Assembly: GCA_035500775.1 (NCBI GenBank)
Contig: DATJWY010000086.1
Coordinates: forward strand, 1-36,073
Direction of reading: 5' to 3'
DNA: 36,073 nt
Source: DATJWY01 sp035500775
GTDB taxonomy: Bacteria; Pseudomonadota; Alphaproteobacteria; Acetobacterales; Acetobacteraceae
Of the stretch, positions 8,193 through 17,691 are shown in pieces. The notes under the pieces are model-generated. The model did no database searches. It was not told the DNA's origin and saw only the letters and a program-made list of their open reading frames with translations. The number at the start of each line of letters is the position of its first letter. Within the stretch, counting starts at the first letter, position 1. Made by a program: the position numbers and the translations under genes.

Positions 8193-9109
8193 GCGGCGTT
8201 CTCCACCATCCAGGCGCAGAGCGCGGGAAAGTCGATGCCGCAATGCGCCGCCTGTTCCGGCAGCAGCGAGGTCGGGGTGAGGCCCGGCTGGGTGTTCACT
8301 TCCAGCAGCACGAGCCGTCCAGGCTCGCCCGCCGTGTCGTCGTAGCGGAAATCGGCGCGCGAGGCGCCGCGGCAACCGAGGGCGCGATGCGCCGCCAGCG
8401 CGATCTCCAGCGCCCGCGCATGCGCCGCCGGATGGATGCGTGCCGGCAGCACATGGCGCGAGCCGCCGGCCGCGTATTTGCTCTCGTAATCGTAGAAGGC
8501 GTGCGCCGCCTCGATCTCGGTGACGGTGAGGGGGCGGTCGCCGAGCACGCCGACGGTCAGCTCGCGGCCGGGGATGTAGTCCTCGACCAGGATCGGGCCA
8601 TCGAACGGCCAGTCGCGGGCCAGCGTCTCGCGCCGGTTGTCGCCCTCGCGCAGGATGAAGACGCCGACCGAGGAGCCCTCGTTGACCGGCTTGACCACGT
8701 AGGGGCGGGGCAGCGGGTCGGCGGCGGCGAGGTCCGCCCGGCTCACCACCCGGCCGCGCGCCACCGGCAGACCGGCGGCCTCGAACACGGCGCGGGCCTG
8801 CGCCTTGTCCATGGCGGTGGCCGAGGCCAGCAGGCCGGAATGGGTGTAGGGGATGCCGAGCCAGTCGAGCACGCCCTGGATCGCGCCGTCCTCGCCGAAG
8901 CGGCCATGCAGGGCGTTGAACACCACATCCGGGCGCGGGCCGCTGGCGGGGGCGAGGGCGGCCAGCATCGCGCCGAGATCCGGCCCGGCCTCGACCGGGA
9001 CCACCTCGAACCCGGTCGCGCCGAGCGCCTTGATCACCTGTTGCCCGGAGACGAGGCTGACCTCGCGTTCCGAGGAGAGGCCGCCATAGAGGACCGCGAC
9101 CCGCGTCAT
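8180..9109 (-). CDS. ddl: D-alanine--D-alanine ligase
   Basis: Ddl joins two D-Ala molecules with ATP in the cytosol, giving the dipeptide used by MurF. The 309-residue product (usual length) shows the ATP-grasp layout: N-terminal VLYGGLSSEREVSL with the Glu-Ser substrate contacts, HGRFGEDG (69-75), VVKPVNEGSSVGV with Lys140 and the mobile loop, and the metal-binding region LLEVNTQPGLTPTSL. It overlaps murB upstream by ATGA and ftsQ downstream by 13 bp. The short ATP-grasp form in a dcw cluster is DdlB-like. Confidence 0.96.
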   Translation of the reverse strand: MTRVAVLYGGLSSEREVSLVSGQQVIKALGATGFEVVPVEAGPDLGAMLAALAPASGPRPDVVFNALHGRFGEDGAIQGVLDWLGIPYTHSGLLASATAMDKAQARAVFEAAGLPVARGRVVSRADLAAADPLPRPYVVKPVNEGSSVGVFILREGDNRRETLARDWPFDGPILVEDYIPGRELTVGVLGDRPLTVTEIEAAHAFYDYESKYAAGGSRHVLPARIHPAAHARALEIALAAHRALGCRGASRADFRYDDTAGEPGRLVLLEVNTQPGLTPTSLLPEQAAHCGIDFPALCAWMVENAACRA

Positions 9110-10104
9110 GCCTGGCTCTCCTTCCCGTCGCCCGGCACGGCGACGGGCTTGTCGGCCGGGACGCCGATGCGCTTGATCTCCCAGTGCAGCGACACGCCCG
9201 AGGCGGCCAGCACGCGGCGGCGCACCTCCTCGCCCAGCCCTTCCAGGTCGGCGGCGGTGGCGCTTCCGGTATTGAGCAGGAAGTTGCAGTGCTTCTCGCT
9301 CACCTGCGCGCCGCCGAGGGTGAGGCCGCGGCAGCCGGCGGCGTCGATCAGCTCCCAGGCCTTCATGTCCGGCGGGTTGCGGAAGGTGGAGCCGCCGGTG
9401 CGGGCTCGGACCGGCTGCGTCGCCTCGCGGGCGGCGCGGATCTGCGCCATGCGGGCGGCGATGGTGGCCGTCTCGCCCGGCCGGGCGCGGAAGCGGGCGC
9501 GCACCACCACGGATTCCGCCGGCAGCGCCGCCTGGCGGTAGCCGAAGCCGAGTTCGTCCGCGCGCAGGCGGCGCAGCTCGCCGGAGCGGGTGAGGATCTC
9601 CGCCCAGTCCAGGCAGGCGGCGACGTCGCCGGCATAGGCCCCGGCATTCATCGCCGCGGCGCCGCCGATCGTGCCCGGAATGCCGGAGAGGAATTCGAGC
9701 CCGGTGAGCCCCGCCTCCGCCGCGTGCTCGGCGACGGTGGCGTCCAGGCAGGCAGCGCCGGCGATGATGCCGTCCGGCTCAGCCACGATCTTGCTGAAGC
9801 CGCGGGCGAGGCGGATCACCACGCCCCGCACCCCGCCATCGCGCACGATCAGGTTGGAGGCGGCGCCGATCACCGTCACCGGTATGTCGAGCGGCAGGGC
9901 AGCGAGGAAGGCGGCGAGATCCTCCGCGTCAGCCGGCCGCACCAGCGCCTCCGCCGGCCCGCCGACGCGGAACCAGGTGAAGGGGGCGAGCGGCGCCCCG
10001 GTCTCCACACGGCCGCGCAGGGGCGGCAGCGTGGAGGCCAGCTGCGACGGCGTCGTTTCCGCGATGCCGGGCGGCGCGGAGGGGAGGATCTCGGCCTTCA
10101 TCAT
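9106..10104 (-). CDS. murB: UDP-N-acetylenolpyruvoylglucosamine reductase MurB
   Basis: MurB is the FAD- and NADPH-dependent reductase that makes UDP-MurNAc. The 332-residue protein has the FAD-binding region (about 35-105, with GAASNLIVRDGG), SGIPGTIGGA at 140-149, the GYR motif at 188-190, the catalytic Ser239 in GGSTFRNPP and Glu309 in LHWEIKRIG. The first 25 residues are a low-complexity lead-in. Two adjacent ATGs (10104 and 10101) exist; the first forms an ATGA overlap with murC and is preferred. The stop overlaps the ddl start as ATGA. Confidence 0.96.
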   Translation of the reverse strand: MMKAEILPSAPPGIAETTPSQLASTLPPLRGRVETGAPLAPFTWFRVGGPAEALVRPADAEDLAAFLAALPLDIPVTVIGAASNLIVRDGGVRGVVIRLARGFSKIVAEPDGIIAGAACLDATVAEHAAEAGLTGLEFLSGIPGTIGGAAAMNAGAYAGDVAACLDWAEILTRSGELRRLRADELGFGYRQAALPAESVVVRARFRARPGETATIAARMAQIRAAREATQPVRARTGGSTFRNPPDMKAWELIDAAGCRGLTLGGAQVSEKHCNFLLNTGSATAADLEGLGEEVRRRVLAASGVSLHWEIKRIGVPADKPVAVPGDGKESQA

Positions 10105-11525
10105 GCGACGCCGCTCGGACGTTGCAGCCGGGCCAGTTCGCCCGGCAGGGCCTGCGCCCAGTTGGTGATGGTGCCGGCGCCGAGGCAGACGACGTAGTCG
10201 CCCGGCTTGGCGATGGCGTGCACCATCTCGGCGAGCATCTCCGGCGCCGGCAGCGGCACCACGCTGCGATGCCCGCGGGCGCGCAGCCCATCGACCAGCG
10301 CGTCGCGGTTCACGCCTTCGAGCGGCGTTTCGCCGGCGGCATAGACATCCGCCACGATCACCGTGCCGGCGTCGTTCATGCAGGTGCAGAACTCGTTGAA
10401 CAGCGTGGCGAGGCGGGAATAGCGGTGCGGCTGCACCACGGCGATGACGTTGCGCGCCCCGGCCTGCCGCGCCGCCTTCAGCACCGCGGCGCTCTCCACC
10501 GGATGATGGCCGTACTCGTCGATGACGGTGATGCCGCCGGCCTCGCCGGTGCGGGTGAAGCGCCGCTTCACGCCGCGGAAGCTGGCGAAGGCGCTGCGCA
10601 GCGTCGCGTCGTCGATCTCCATCTCGACGCCGACCGCGACCGCGGCGAGCGCGTTCTGCACATTGTGCTGCCCGAGCATCGGCAGGCGGAACGGCCCCAT
10701 GCGCCGCGTGCGGTTGTGCGCGCGGTCGGTGACCATGACCTCGAAGGTGGCACCGAGCTTGTCGGCGACGAGCTTCTCCGCCCGCACATCCGCCTGGGGC
10801 GAGAAGCCGTAGGTGATGATGCGCCGGTCGGAGAGGCGCGGAATCATCTGCTGCACGCCGGGATGGTCGATGCAGAGCACGGCGAAACCGTAGAACGGGA
10901 TGTTGGCGACGAACTGGTCGTAGCCCGCGACCATCGCCTCCGCCGTGCCCCAGTGGTCCAGATGCTCGGGGTCCATGTTGGTGACGACGGCGATGACGGC
11001 GGGCAGGCGCAGGAAGCTGCCGTCGCTCTCATCGGCCTCCACCACCATCCAGTCGCCGGAGCCGAGTCGCGTGTTGGTGCCGTAGGCCTCGATGATGCCG
11101 CCGTTGATCACGGTGGGATCGAGCCGCGCCGCTTCCAGCACCGAGGCGATCAGGCTTGTCGTCGTGGTCTTGCCATGCGTGCCGCCGACCGCGATCGCCC
11201 AGCGCAGGCGCATCAGTTCCGCCAGCATCTCGGCGCGGCGCACGACCGGGATCAGCCGGTGGCGCGCGGCCACCACTTCCGGATTATCCGCGCGCACGGC
11301 GGTGGAGACGACCACCACCCTCGCGTCGCGCAGATTGGCGGCGTCATGCCCGACCATCACCGAAATGCCGGCCTCGCGCAGGCGGCGCACATTGGCGTTG
11401 TCCGAGATGTCGCTGCCCTGCACGGAATAGCCGAGCGTGTGCAGCACCTCGGCGATGCCGGACATGCCGATGCCGCCGATGCCGACGAAATGGATGGTGC
11501 CAATGCCGAGCGGTAACGCCCTCAT
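10101..11525 (-). CDS. murC: UDP-N-acetylmuramate--L-alanine ligase MurC
   Basis: MurC adds L-Ala to UDP-MurNAc, the first step in stem peptide assembly. With the ATG at 11525, which overlaps the murG stop as ATGA, the product is 474 residues. It has the Rossmann-like GIGGIGMSG (15-23), the ATP loop GTHGKTTT (115-122), the Mur-ligase middle-domain region TNMDPEHLDHWG and a C-terminal ligase domain beginning near the FRGVKRRF segment and including VIDEYGHHP. A longer open frame to 11981 is rejected because it runs through murG in another frame. Confidence 0.97.
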   Translation of the reverse strand: MRALPLGIGTIHFVGIGGIGMSGIAEVLHTLGYSVQGSDISDNANVRRLREAGISVMVGHDAANLRDARVVVVSTAVRADNPEVVAARHRLIPVVRRAEMLAELMRLRWAIAVGGTHGKTTTTSLIASVLEAARLDPTVINGGIIEAYGTNTRLGSGDWMVVEADESDGSFLRLPAVIAVVTNMDPEHLDHWGTAEAMVAGYDQFVANIPFYGFAVLCIDHPGVQQMIPRLSDRRIITYGFSPQADVRAEKLVADKLGATFEVMVTDRAHNRTRRMGPFRLPMLGQHNVQNALAAVAVGVEMEIDDATLRSAFASFRGVKRRFTRTGEAGGITVIDEYGHHPVESAAVLKAARQAGARNVIAVVQPHRYSRLATLFNEFCTCMNDAGTVIVADVYAAGETPLEGVNRDALVDGLRARGHRSVVPLPAPEMLAEMVHAIAKPGDYVVCLGAGTITNWAQALPGELARLQRPSGVA

Positions 11526-12700
11526 GCGCGGGTCTCCTGGGCTGCCGCAGCGGGTCTGGCGCGGGCGATACGGGTTTCGACGAGATCGGCGAGCCGGGCG
11601 GCGGCATCCGCGCGGCCCTGCGCGGCGGCGGAAGCGGCGGCGCGGGCGAGCGCCGCCGGGTCGGCGAGCAGCGCGCCGACGCGCTCGGCGAGGCCATCCG
11701 GCGTGCAGGCCGGTTGCGCGATGATGACGGCGCCGCCGCCGGCGGCGAGGGCGCGGGCATTGGCGGTCTGGTGGTCGTCGATCGCGCCCGGCAGCGGCAC
11801 CAGGATGGCGGGGCGGCCGGCGACCGCCAGCTCCGCCACGGTGGAGGCGCCGGCGCGGGCGATGACGAGATGCGCGTGCGCGAGCTGGGCGGCGATGTCG
11901 TTGAAGAAGGGCGCGAGCGTGGCGGCGATGCCGGACGCGGCATAGGCGGCGCGCACCCGGTCGAGATCCTCCGCCCGGCATTGCTGGGTGACGGAGAGGC
12001 GGGCGCGCAGCTTCGCGGGCAGCAGGGCGAGCGCCGCCGGCACCACATCGCTGAACACCCGCGCGCCGAGCGAGCCGCCGACGACGAACAGCGCGATCCG
12101 GTCATCCGGCGTCGCGTCGGGATGCGCGGCGAACGGTGTGTAGGGATGCGCGGCGAGCGTCATGATCGCCGGCCGCACCGGATTGCCGGTGACGACGGCC
12201 GGGACGCCCGCAGGCAGCCGGGCGGTGCCGGCGAAGCCGAGCGCGAGCACGTCGGCGCGGCGGGCGAGCCAGCGATTGGCGCGGCCGAGCACGGCGTTCT
12301 GTTCATGCAGCACGGAAACCGGGCGGGCGCGGAGCAGGGAGGCGGCGAGGATCGGCGGCACCGAGGGATAGCCGCCGAAGCCGACCACCGCCGCCGCGTT
12401 CAGCCGGGTGAGCAGGCGGCGGGCGCGCAGCGTGCCGGCGCACAAGGCGAGGCCGGCGCGCAGGCCGCGCCAGGGGCCGCGCCCGGCGATGCCGGCGCCG
12501 GGCAGGACGTGGCGTTCGCGCCCGGCGAAGCTGCCGGCGGCGCCGGGCTGGTCGAGCCGGGCGGCGGCGCGCTGATCGGTCATCAGCACGATCCGGTGGC
12601 CGCGCGCGATCAGGGCGGCGGCGAGCGCCTCGGCCGGGAAGAAATGTCCGCCGGTACCGCCGGCGGCGATGACGATCGGGCGCACCTCGGGGCCTCTCAT
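11522..12700 (-). CDS. murG: Lipid II synthase MurG (UDP-GlcNAc transferase)
   Basis: MurG is a GT-B glycosyltransferase at the inner face of the membrane; it adds GlcNAc to lipid I to give lipid II. The 392-residue product has the N-terminal loop IAAGGTGGHFFPA (11-23), the acceptor-side HEQNAVLGRANR motif, and the C-terminal UDP-GlcNAc site with ARAGASTVAELAVAGRPA followed by LPGAIDDHQTANA. It is slightly longer than the E. coli form because of the Ala-rich C-terminus. ATGA overlaps exist with both ftsW and murC. Confidence 0.96.
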   Translation of the reverse strand: MRGPEVRPIVIAAGGTGGHFFPAEALAAALIARGHRIVLMTDQRAAARLDQPGAAGSFAGRERHVLPGAGIAGRGPWRGLRAGLALCAGTLRARRLLTRLNAAAVVGFGGYPSVPPILAASLLRARPVSVLHEQNAVLGRANRWLARRADVLALGFAGTARLPAGVPAVVTGNPVRPAIMTLAAHPYTPFAAHPDATPDDRIALFVVGGSLGARVFSDVVPAALALLPAKLRARLSVTQQCRAEDLDRVRAAYAASGIAATLAPFFNDIAAQLAHAHLVIARAGASTVAELAVAGRPAILVPLPGAIDDHQTANARALAAGGGAVIIAQPACTPDGLAERVGALLADPAALARAAASAAAQGRADAAARLADLVETRIARARPAAAAQETRA

Positions 12701-13818
12701 GCCCGGTCTCCGTGCGTGCGCCGGCGCGTCAGGCCGAGCAGCATGCCCATGCCGAGCGCGACCGACATCGCGGAAGATCCACCATAGGAAATGAACGGGA
12801 GGGTCATGCCTTTGGTCGGGATCAAATGCAAGGAAGAAGCCATATTCACGAAGGCCTGCAATCCGAACCCGGTGATGAGGCCGCTCGCGCCGAGAATGAT
12901 GAACTCATCCGTTTCCTTCAGCAGACGCAGCAGGCCGCGCAGCACGATGAATGCGAACACGCCGAGAATCAGCAGGCAGATGAGCATGCCGAATTCCTCG
13001 CCGGCAACGGCGTAGACGAAATCGGCGTGGGCGTCCGGCAGCAAATCCTTGACGCGTCCCTCGCCGGGACCGCGCCCGAGCAGCCCGCCATTGCCGAAGG
13101 CTTCCAGCGACATGTCCACCTGGTAGTGGTCGCCGACATTCGGGTGGAGGAAGCGCGTCACCCGGCTGCGCACATGCGGGAAGAAGGTGTAGGCGCCGAT
13201 CGCGGCGACGACGATCGAAGCGGCGCCAACGGCGACCGCGAACAGATTGAGTCCATCGAGGAAGAGCTGGGCAAAGAAGACCGCCGTGACCACGGTCAAC
13301 ATGCCGATATCCGGCTGCGATTTCAGCAGCAGGAGGATCAGGCCGAAACCGCAGAAGGCGAGGACGCGCCCCGGGAATCGCTCCGATCGTTTTGCTTCCG
13401 ACAACAGCCAGGCGGTGACCACGGCGAAGCACGGCTTGAGGAACTCGCTCGGCTGGAGCGAGAGCCCCGGCAAGGCGATCCAGCGGCGGGCGCCCTTGAT
13501 CTCGACGCCGTGCACGAGCGTCAGCGCCGTCAGCCCCAGGGCGATGACGCAACCGCCCAGGGCGAGGCGGCGAATCCCGCGCGGCGACAGCAGGGAAACG
13601 CCGACCACGATCGCGCTGGCGATGGCGAGGAACACCACCTGCTTGAGGATGAACATATCCCGCGACTGGCCGATTCGTTCCGCCACGGCGGGGCTCGCCG
13701 CCAGCATCAGCACGTAGCCGAAGCCGATCAGCGTCCCGATGGCGAACAGCGTCCAGCGATCCACCGTCCACCACCAGCGGCCGAGCTGCGAGGTATCGGC
13801 GCGGGAGAGCACGGGCAT
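12697..13818 (-). CDS. ftsW: SEDS peptidoglycan glycosyltransferase FtsW
   Basis: FtsW polymerises lipid II at the septum together with FtsI. The ATG at 13818 gives 373 residues with about nine or ten hydrophobic spans. SEDS hallmarks are present: GARRWIALPGLSLQPSEFLK, the conserved AHADFVYAVAGEEFG segment, and LPFISYGGSS near the C-terminus. The start shares one base with the murD stop (TGATG), and the stop overlaps murG as ATGA. A frame open to 14007 is rejected because it adds an Arg-rich stretch inside murD. Confidence 0.96.
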   Translation of the reverse strand: MPVLSRADTSQLGRWWWTVDRWTLFAIGTLIGFGYVLMLAASPAVAERIGQSRDMFILKQVVFLAIASAIVVGVSLLSPRGIRRLALGGCVIALGLTALTLVHGVEIKGARRWIALPGLSLQPSEFLKPCFAVVTAWLLSEAKRSERFPGRVLAFCGFGLILLLLKSQPDIGMLTVVTAVFFAQLFLDGLNLFAVAVGAASIVVAAIGAYTFFPHVRSRVTRFLHPNVGDHYQVDMSLEAFGNGGLLGRGPGEGRVKDLLPDAHADFVYAVAGEEFGMLICLLILGVFAFIVLRGLLRLLKETDEFIILGASGLITGFGLQAFVNMASSLHLIPTKGMTLPFISYGGSSAMSVALGMGMLLGLTRRRTHGDRA

Positions 13819-15233
13819 CACGGCGCCTCCCGGGTCAGTGCGGCTTGGGGGGCGGCGTTTGGCGCGAGCGCGGCGGCGAGGGCGGCGAATCGGTCGCCGC
13901 GCGCCTCGAAGCCGCTGAACTGATCGAAGCTCGCGCATGCGGGGGAGAGCAGCACCACGTCCGCGCCGCCCTGCCGCGCCGCCGCCAGCGCGGCGGGGAC
14001 GGCGCACTCCAGCGTCTCGACGATGGTGAAGGGCGCGCCGTGCGCGGCGAGGGTTTCGGCGAGGAGCGGCGCGTCGCGGCCGATCAGCAGCGTGTGCGCG
14101 ATGCGCGGGAAATACGCGGCGAGCGACGCGATACCGCCTTCCTTGGCGACGCCGCCGGCGATCCAGATCAGGCGGTCATGGCAGGCGAGGGCGCGCGCGG
14201 CGGCGTCGGCGTTGGTCGCCTTGCTGTCGTTGATGAAGCGGATGCCGCCGGTGGCGGCGACGAGCTGCTGGCGGTGGGCGAGGCCGGGGAAGGAGGCGAT
14301 GCCGGCGGCGATCGCTTCCCGCTTCACGCCGAGCGCGGTGGCGAGGGCCGCGGCGGCAGCGGCGTTCTGGGCGTTGTGCGCGCCGGGCAGGGCGCGCGCC
14401 TCCGCCATGGCGAGCAGCTTGCCGGTGCGGTCGCGCAGGATGCCGTCCGCGCAATACACGTCTGCCGGCTGTCCGCCGGACACGTCGGCCGGCTGTTCGC
14501 CTGAAATACGGATCACAGGGCGGCCGAGCGTGGCGGCGAGCGCCCGGCTGTCCGCGTCGTCAATGCCGATGATCGCCGTATCCTCAGCCCGTTGCCGGTC
14601 GAAGATCGCCCGCTTGGCCCGCGCGTAACCGCGCATGTCGCCGTGGCGGTCGATATGGTCGGCGCTGAGATTGAGCATGGCGGCTGCATCGAAGCGCAAA
14701 GCCGCGAGTCTCTCCAACATATAGGAGGACATTTCCAAAACGTACACGCCATCCTGATGCAGGAGCGGCAAGGCCAGGGCGGCGGGGCCGAGATTGCCGC
14801 CAGCGGCATTGGGGATGCCCGCGGTGGTCAGGATATGCGCGAGCAAGGCGGTGGTGGTGGATTTGCCGTTGGTGCCGGTGATGCCGGCGAAGCGTGCGCC
14901 GGAGCCGGCCCGGCGCACCGCCTGGTACAGCAGATCCGCGTCCGAAAGAATCGGCACGCCCGCCTCCGCCGCCGTCTGAGCGAGCCTGTGCGGACGTGGC
15001 AGGCGATGCGGGATGCCGGGGGAGAGAATGAGCGCGTCAAGCCCTGCCATCGTGGGCTCGCGCACCGTGAAGCCCTCTTGCGCGGCGGCCTCGCGTGCCG
15101 CCGGCTGATCGTCCCACGCGATCACCTCCGCGCCCATGCCGGCAAGGGCGCGTGCCGCCGGCAGGCCATTGCGGCCGAGGCCGACAATGGCGAAACGGGC
15201 ACCGGCGAACAGGGATCGCGGGAATCCGTTCAT
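13818..15233 (-). CDS. murD: UDP-N-acetylmuramoylalanine--D-glutamate ligase MurD
   Basis: MurD adds D-Glu to UDP-MurNAc-L-Ala in the cytosol. The ATG at 15233 gives 471 residues with an N-terminal Rossmann region (FAIVGLGRNG), the ATP loop GTNGKST (120-126), the LNLSADHIDRHG segment and a C-terminal domain with FINDSKATNADA, all standard. The start overlaps mraY as ATGA. An oddity is a perfect-looking 8-residue tandem duplication at about 244-259 (SGEQPADV then SGGQPADV) in the central domain, which slightly lengthens a surface loop. Confidence 0.96.
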   Translation of the reverse strand: MNGFPRSLFAGARFAIVGLGRNGLPAARALAGMGAEVIAWDDQPAAREAAAQEGFTVREPTMAGLDALILSPGIPHRLPRPHRLAQTAAEAGVPILSDADLLYQAVRRAGSGARFAGITGTNGKSTTTALLAHILTTAGIPNAAGGNLGPAALALPLLHQDGVYVLEMSSYMLERLAALRFDAAAMLNLSADHIDRHGDMRGYARAKRAIFDRQRAEDTAIIGIDDADSRALAATLGRPVIRISGEQPADVSGGQPADVYCADGILRDRTGKLLAMAEARALPGAHNAQNAAAAAALATALGVKREAIAAGIASFPGLAHRQQLVAATGGIRFINDSKATNADAAARALACHDRLIWIAGGVAKEGGIASLAAYFPRIAHTLLIGRDAPLLAETLAAHGAPFTIVETLECAVPAALAAARQGGADVVLLSPACASFDQFSGFEARGDRFAALAAALAPNAAPQAALTREAP

Positions 15234-16318
15234 CGTATTTTCAGCGTCGCGAGGCCAAAAAGGGCGAGGATCATGGAGATAATCCAGAAACGGATGACGA
15301 TGGTCGGTTCTTGCCAGCCTTTCTTCTCGAAATGGTGGTGCAACGGCGCCATCAGGAAAACGCGGCGTCCGGTGCGCTTGTACCAGAACACCTGAATGAT
15401 GACGGAGATTGTCTCGACAACGAACAATCCGCCAACGATCGCGAGAACGATTTCGTGCTTGGTGGCAACGGCGGCTGCGCCGAGCGCGCCGCCCAGCGCG
15501 AGGCTGCCCGTATCCCCCATGAACACGGCCGCCGGCGGCGCATTGAACCACAGGAAGCCAAGTCCGGCGCCGATCAGCGCGGAGAGAAACACGCAGAGTT
15601 CGCCCACGCCCGGCACGTGATGCAGTTGCAGATAGTCGGCGAACACATGATTGCCGACCAGATAGGCGATCAGCGCGAACACGCCGCAGGCGATGATCGT
15701 CGGCACGATGGCGAGTCCGTCGAGTCCGTCGGTGAGATTCACCGCATTCGAGCTGCCGAGCATCACCAGCATCGCGAAGACCGGGAACAGGAAGCCGAGC
15801 GGAATCAACACGTCCTTGAACACCGGCAGCGCGAGCCCGGTGCCGAGCGACCCATGCGTCAGCCAGCTGATCCAGATGCCGGAAATGAGGCCGATGCCGA
15901 GCTGGCCGACCAGCTTGCCACGCGGCGAGACGCCCTTCGTGTTGCGCCGGGACAGCTTCATGTAATCATCCGCGAAGCCGATCGCGCCGTAGCCGAACGT
16001 GCAGAACAGCACGGCCCACAGATAGCCGTTGCGCAGATCCGCCCAGAGCAGCGTGGAGATGAGCAGGGCCGAGAGAATCAGCACGCCGCCCATCGTCGGC
16101 GTGCCCTTCTTCTCGATCAGATGCCGCTCCGGTCCGTCCTCGCGAATCGGCTGCCCGCCGCGCTGCACGGATTTCAGCCAGCGAATCACCCTCGGGCCAA
16201 GCCAGAAGCTGACCACGAGCGCTGTCATGCACGCGGCGCCCGAGCGGAAGGTGATGTAGCGAAACAGATTGAACAGAAAGAATTGGTCCGCGAGCGGACG
16301 GGAAAGAATATACAGCAT
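15230..16318 (-). CDS. mraY: Phospho-N-acetylmuramoyl-pentapeptide transferase MraY
   Basis: MraY makes lipid I by moving phospho-MurNAc-pentapeptide to undecaprenyl phosphate at the inner membrane. The 362-residue polytopic product has the aspartate pair in GFADDYMKL, the NLTDGLDGLA motif that follows, the FMGDTGSLALGG segment and the HHHFEKKGW motif of the last loop, all needed by the family. Length is typical. It starts at 16318, one base into the murF stop (TAATG), and its TGA overlaps the murD ATG. Its GC content looks lower than that of the neighbouring mur genes, as is common for membrane proteins. Confidence 0.97.
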   Translation of the reverse strand: MLYILSRPLADQFFLFNLFRYITFRSGAACMTALVVSFWLGPRVIRWLKSVQRGGQPIREDGPERHLIEKKGTPTMGGVLILSALLISTLLWADLRNGYLWAVLFCTFGYGAIGFADDYMKLSRRNTKGVSPRGKLVGQLGIGLISGIWISWLTHGSLGTGLALPVFKDVLIPLGFLFPVFAMLVMLGSSNAVNLTDGLDGLAIVPTIIACGVFALIAYLVGNHVFADYLQLHHVPGVGELCVFLSALIGAGLGFLWFNAPPAAVFMGDTGSLALGGALGAAAVATKHEIVLAIVGGLFVVETISVIIQVFWYKRTGRRVFLMAPLHHHFEKKGWQEPTIVIRFWIISMILALFGLATLKIR

Positions 16319-17691
16319 TAATCCGCTCTTACTTCGAGCGCCCGGACCACCGCGCTCATGCGGCTGCCCAGGCTGCCCTTGACCAGGATTGCGTCACCTG
16401 GAGCGATCGCCGCCACGACCAGCGGCGCCAGCTCCTCCGAATTCATGGCGAATCCGCCGCGGTGACTTGGATCGATTTCATCGAAAAGATAACCCATGTG
16501 CGGGCCACAGGCGAATAGCAGATCAGCCGATTCCTCCACAGCGCGGGCGAGGGCGCGATGCTCCCGCTCCGCATGGTCGCCGAGTTCACGCATGTCGCCG
16601 AGCACGACGAGTCGCCGCCGGGCCGGCAGCATGCGCAGCACCGCCAGCGCGGCGCGCACCGAGGCGCCGGAGGCGTTGTAGCTTTCATCGAGCAGCGTGG
16701 CCTGGCCGCCGAGAATCGGGCGCCGCGCGCCACGGCCCGCGACCGGTGCGAATCCGGCAAGCGCCGCCGCGCCGCGCGTGAGATCCGCGCCGAGCAGCGT
16801 CGCGGCGGCGAGGGCCGCGAGCGCGTTCATCGCCATATGCCGCCCCGGGGCGCCGAGTCGGACGTGCACCGAGGCGCCGGCGATCACCGCGTCGATCGTG
16901 CTGCCATCCGGCCCGAGGCTGAGTCTGGAAAAATGCGAATCGCCCGACTCGGCGCCGAAGGTGAAGACGCGGGCCTCGCCGGCCTGCCGCCACAGCAATG
17001 GCAGCATCGGGCTGTCGCCGGGCAGCACCGCGGCGCCGCCTTGCGGCAGGCCTTGCAGCACCGCCGCCTTTTCCTCGGCGATCGCTTCCAGGCTGCCCAT
17101 ATGGCCGATATGCGCCGCCTCGACGCTGGTGATCACCGCGACATCCGGCATGGCGAGGCGCGCGAGCGGCGCGATCTCGCCGGGATGGTTCATGCCGATC
17201 TCGACGACGCAGTAATCGAACTCCGCCGGCAGGCGGGCGAGGGTCAGCGGCACGCCCCAATGATTGTTGTAGGAGGCCTCGGCGGCATGGGTGCGGCCGC
17301 TCGCGCCGAGAATGACGCGCAGCATCTCCTTGGTCGTGGTCTTGCCGACGCTGCCCGTCACCGCGACGACCTTGCCGGTGAAGCGCGTGCGCGCGGCGGC
17401 GGCGAGCGCGCGCAGCCCTTCCAGCGTGTCGCCGACGATCAGCAGCGGGACATCATCCGGCAGGCCGTCACGGTGATGCACGAGCGCGCCCGCCGCGCCG
17501 CGCTCGAAGGCGGCGGCGACATGGGCGTGGCCGTCGCTGTTCTCGCCGCGCAGCGCCACGAACAGATCGCCCGGCCGCAGCGTGCGCGTGTCGATGGAAA
17601 CGCCGGTGGCGTGGAACGGCGTGGTCATCACGCCGCCTGTCGCGCGTTCCAGCGCGTCCGCGGTCCAGAGCGGGGTGTCGGTCGTCGTCAT
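16318..17691 (-). CDS. murF: UDP-MurNAc-tripeptide--D-Ala-D-Ala ligase MurF
   Basis: MurF adds the D-Ala-D-Ala dipeptide made by Ddl, completing the UDP-MurNAc pentapeptide. The 457-residue product has an N-terminal substrate domain (GVSIDTRTLRPGDLFVAL), the ATP loop TGSVGKTTT (112-120), the EIGMNHPGEIAPL segment and a C-terminal domain with LLDESYNASGASVRAAL. Length is usual. The ATG overlaps the murE stop (ATGA) and the TAA shares a base with the mraY start. Confidence 0.97.
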   Translation of the reverse strand: MTTTDTPLWTADALERATGGVMTTPFHATGVSIDTRTLRPGDLFVALRGENSDGHAHVAAAFERGAAGALVHHRDGLPDDVPLLIVGDTLEGLRALAAAARTRFTGKVVAVTGSVGKTTTKEMLRVILGASGRTHAAEASYNNHWGVPLTLARLPAEFDYCVVEIGMNHPGEIAPLARLAMPDVAVITSVEAAHIGHMGSLEAIAEEKAAVLQGLPQGGAAVLPGDSPMLPLLWRQAGEARVFTFGAESGDSHFSRLSLGPDGSTIDAVIAGASVHVRLGAPGRHMAMNALAALAAATLLGADLTRGAAALAGFAPVAGRGARRPILGGQATLLDESYNASGASVRAALAVLRMLPARRRLVVLGDMRELGDHAEREHRALARAVEESADLLFACGPHMGYLFDEIDPSHRGGFAMNSEELAPLVVAAIAPGDAILVKGSLGSRMSAVVRALEVRAD

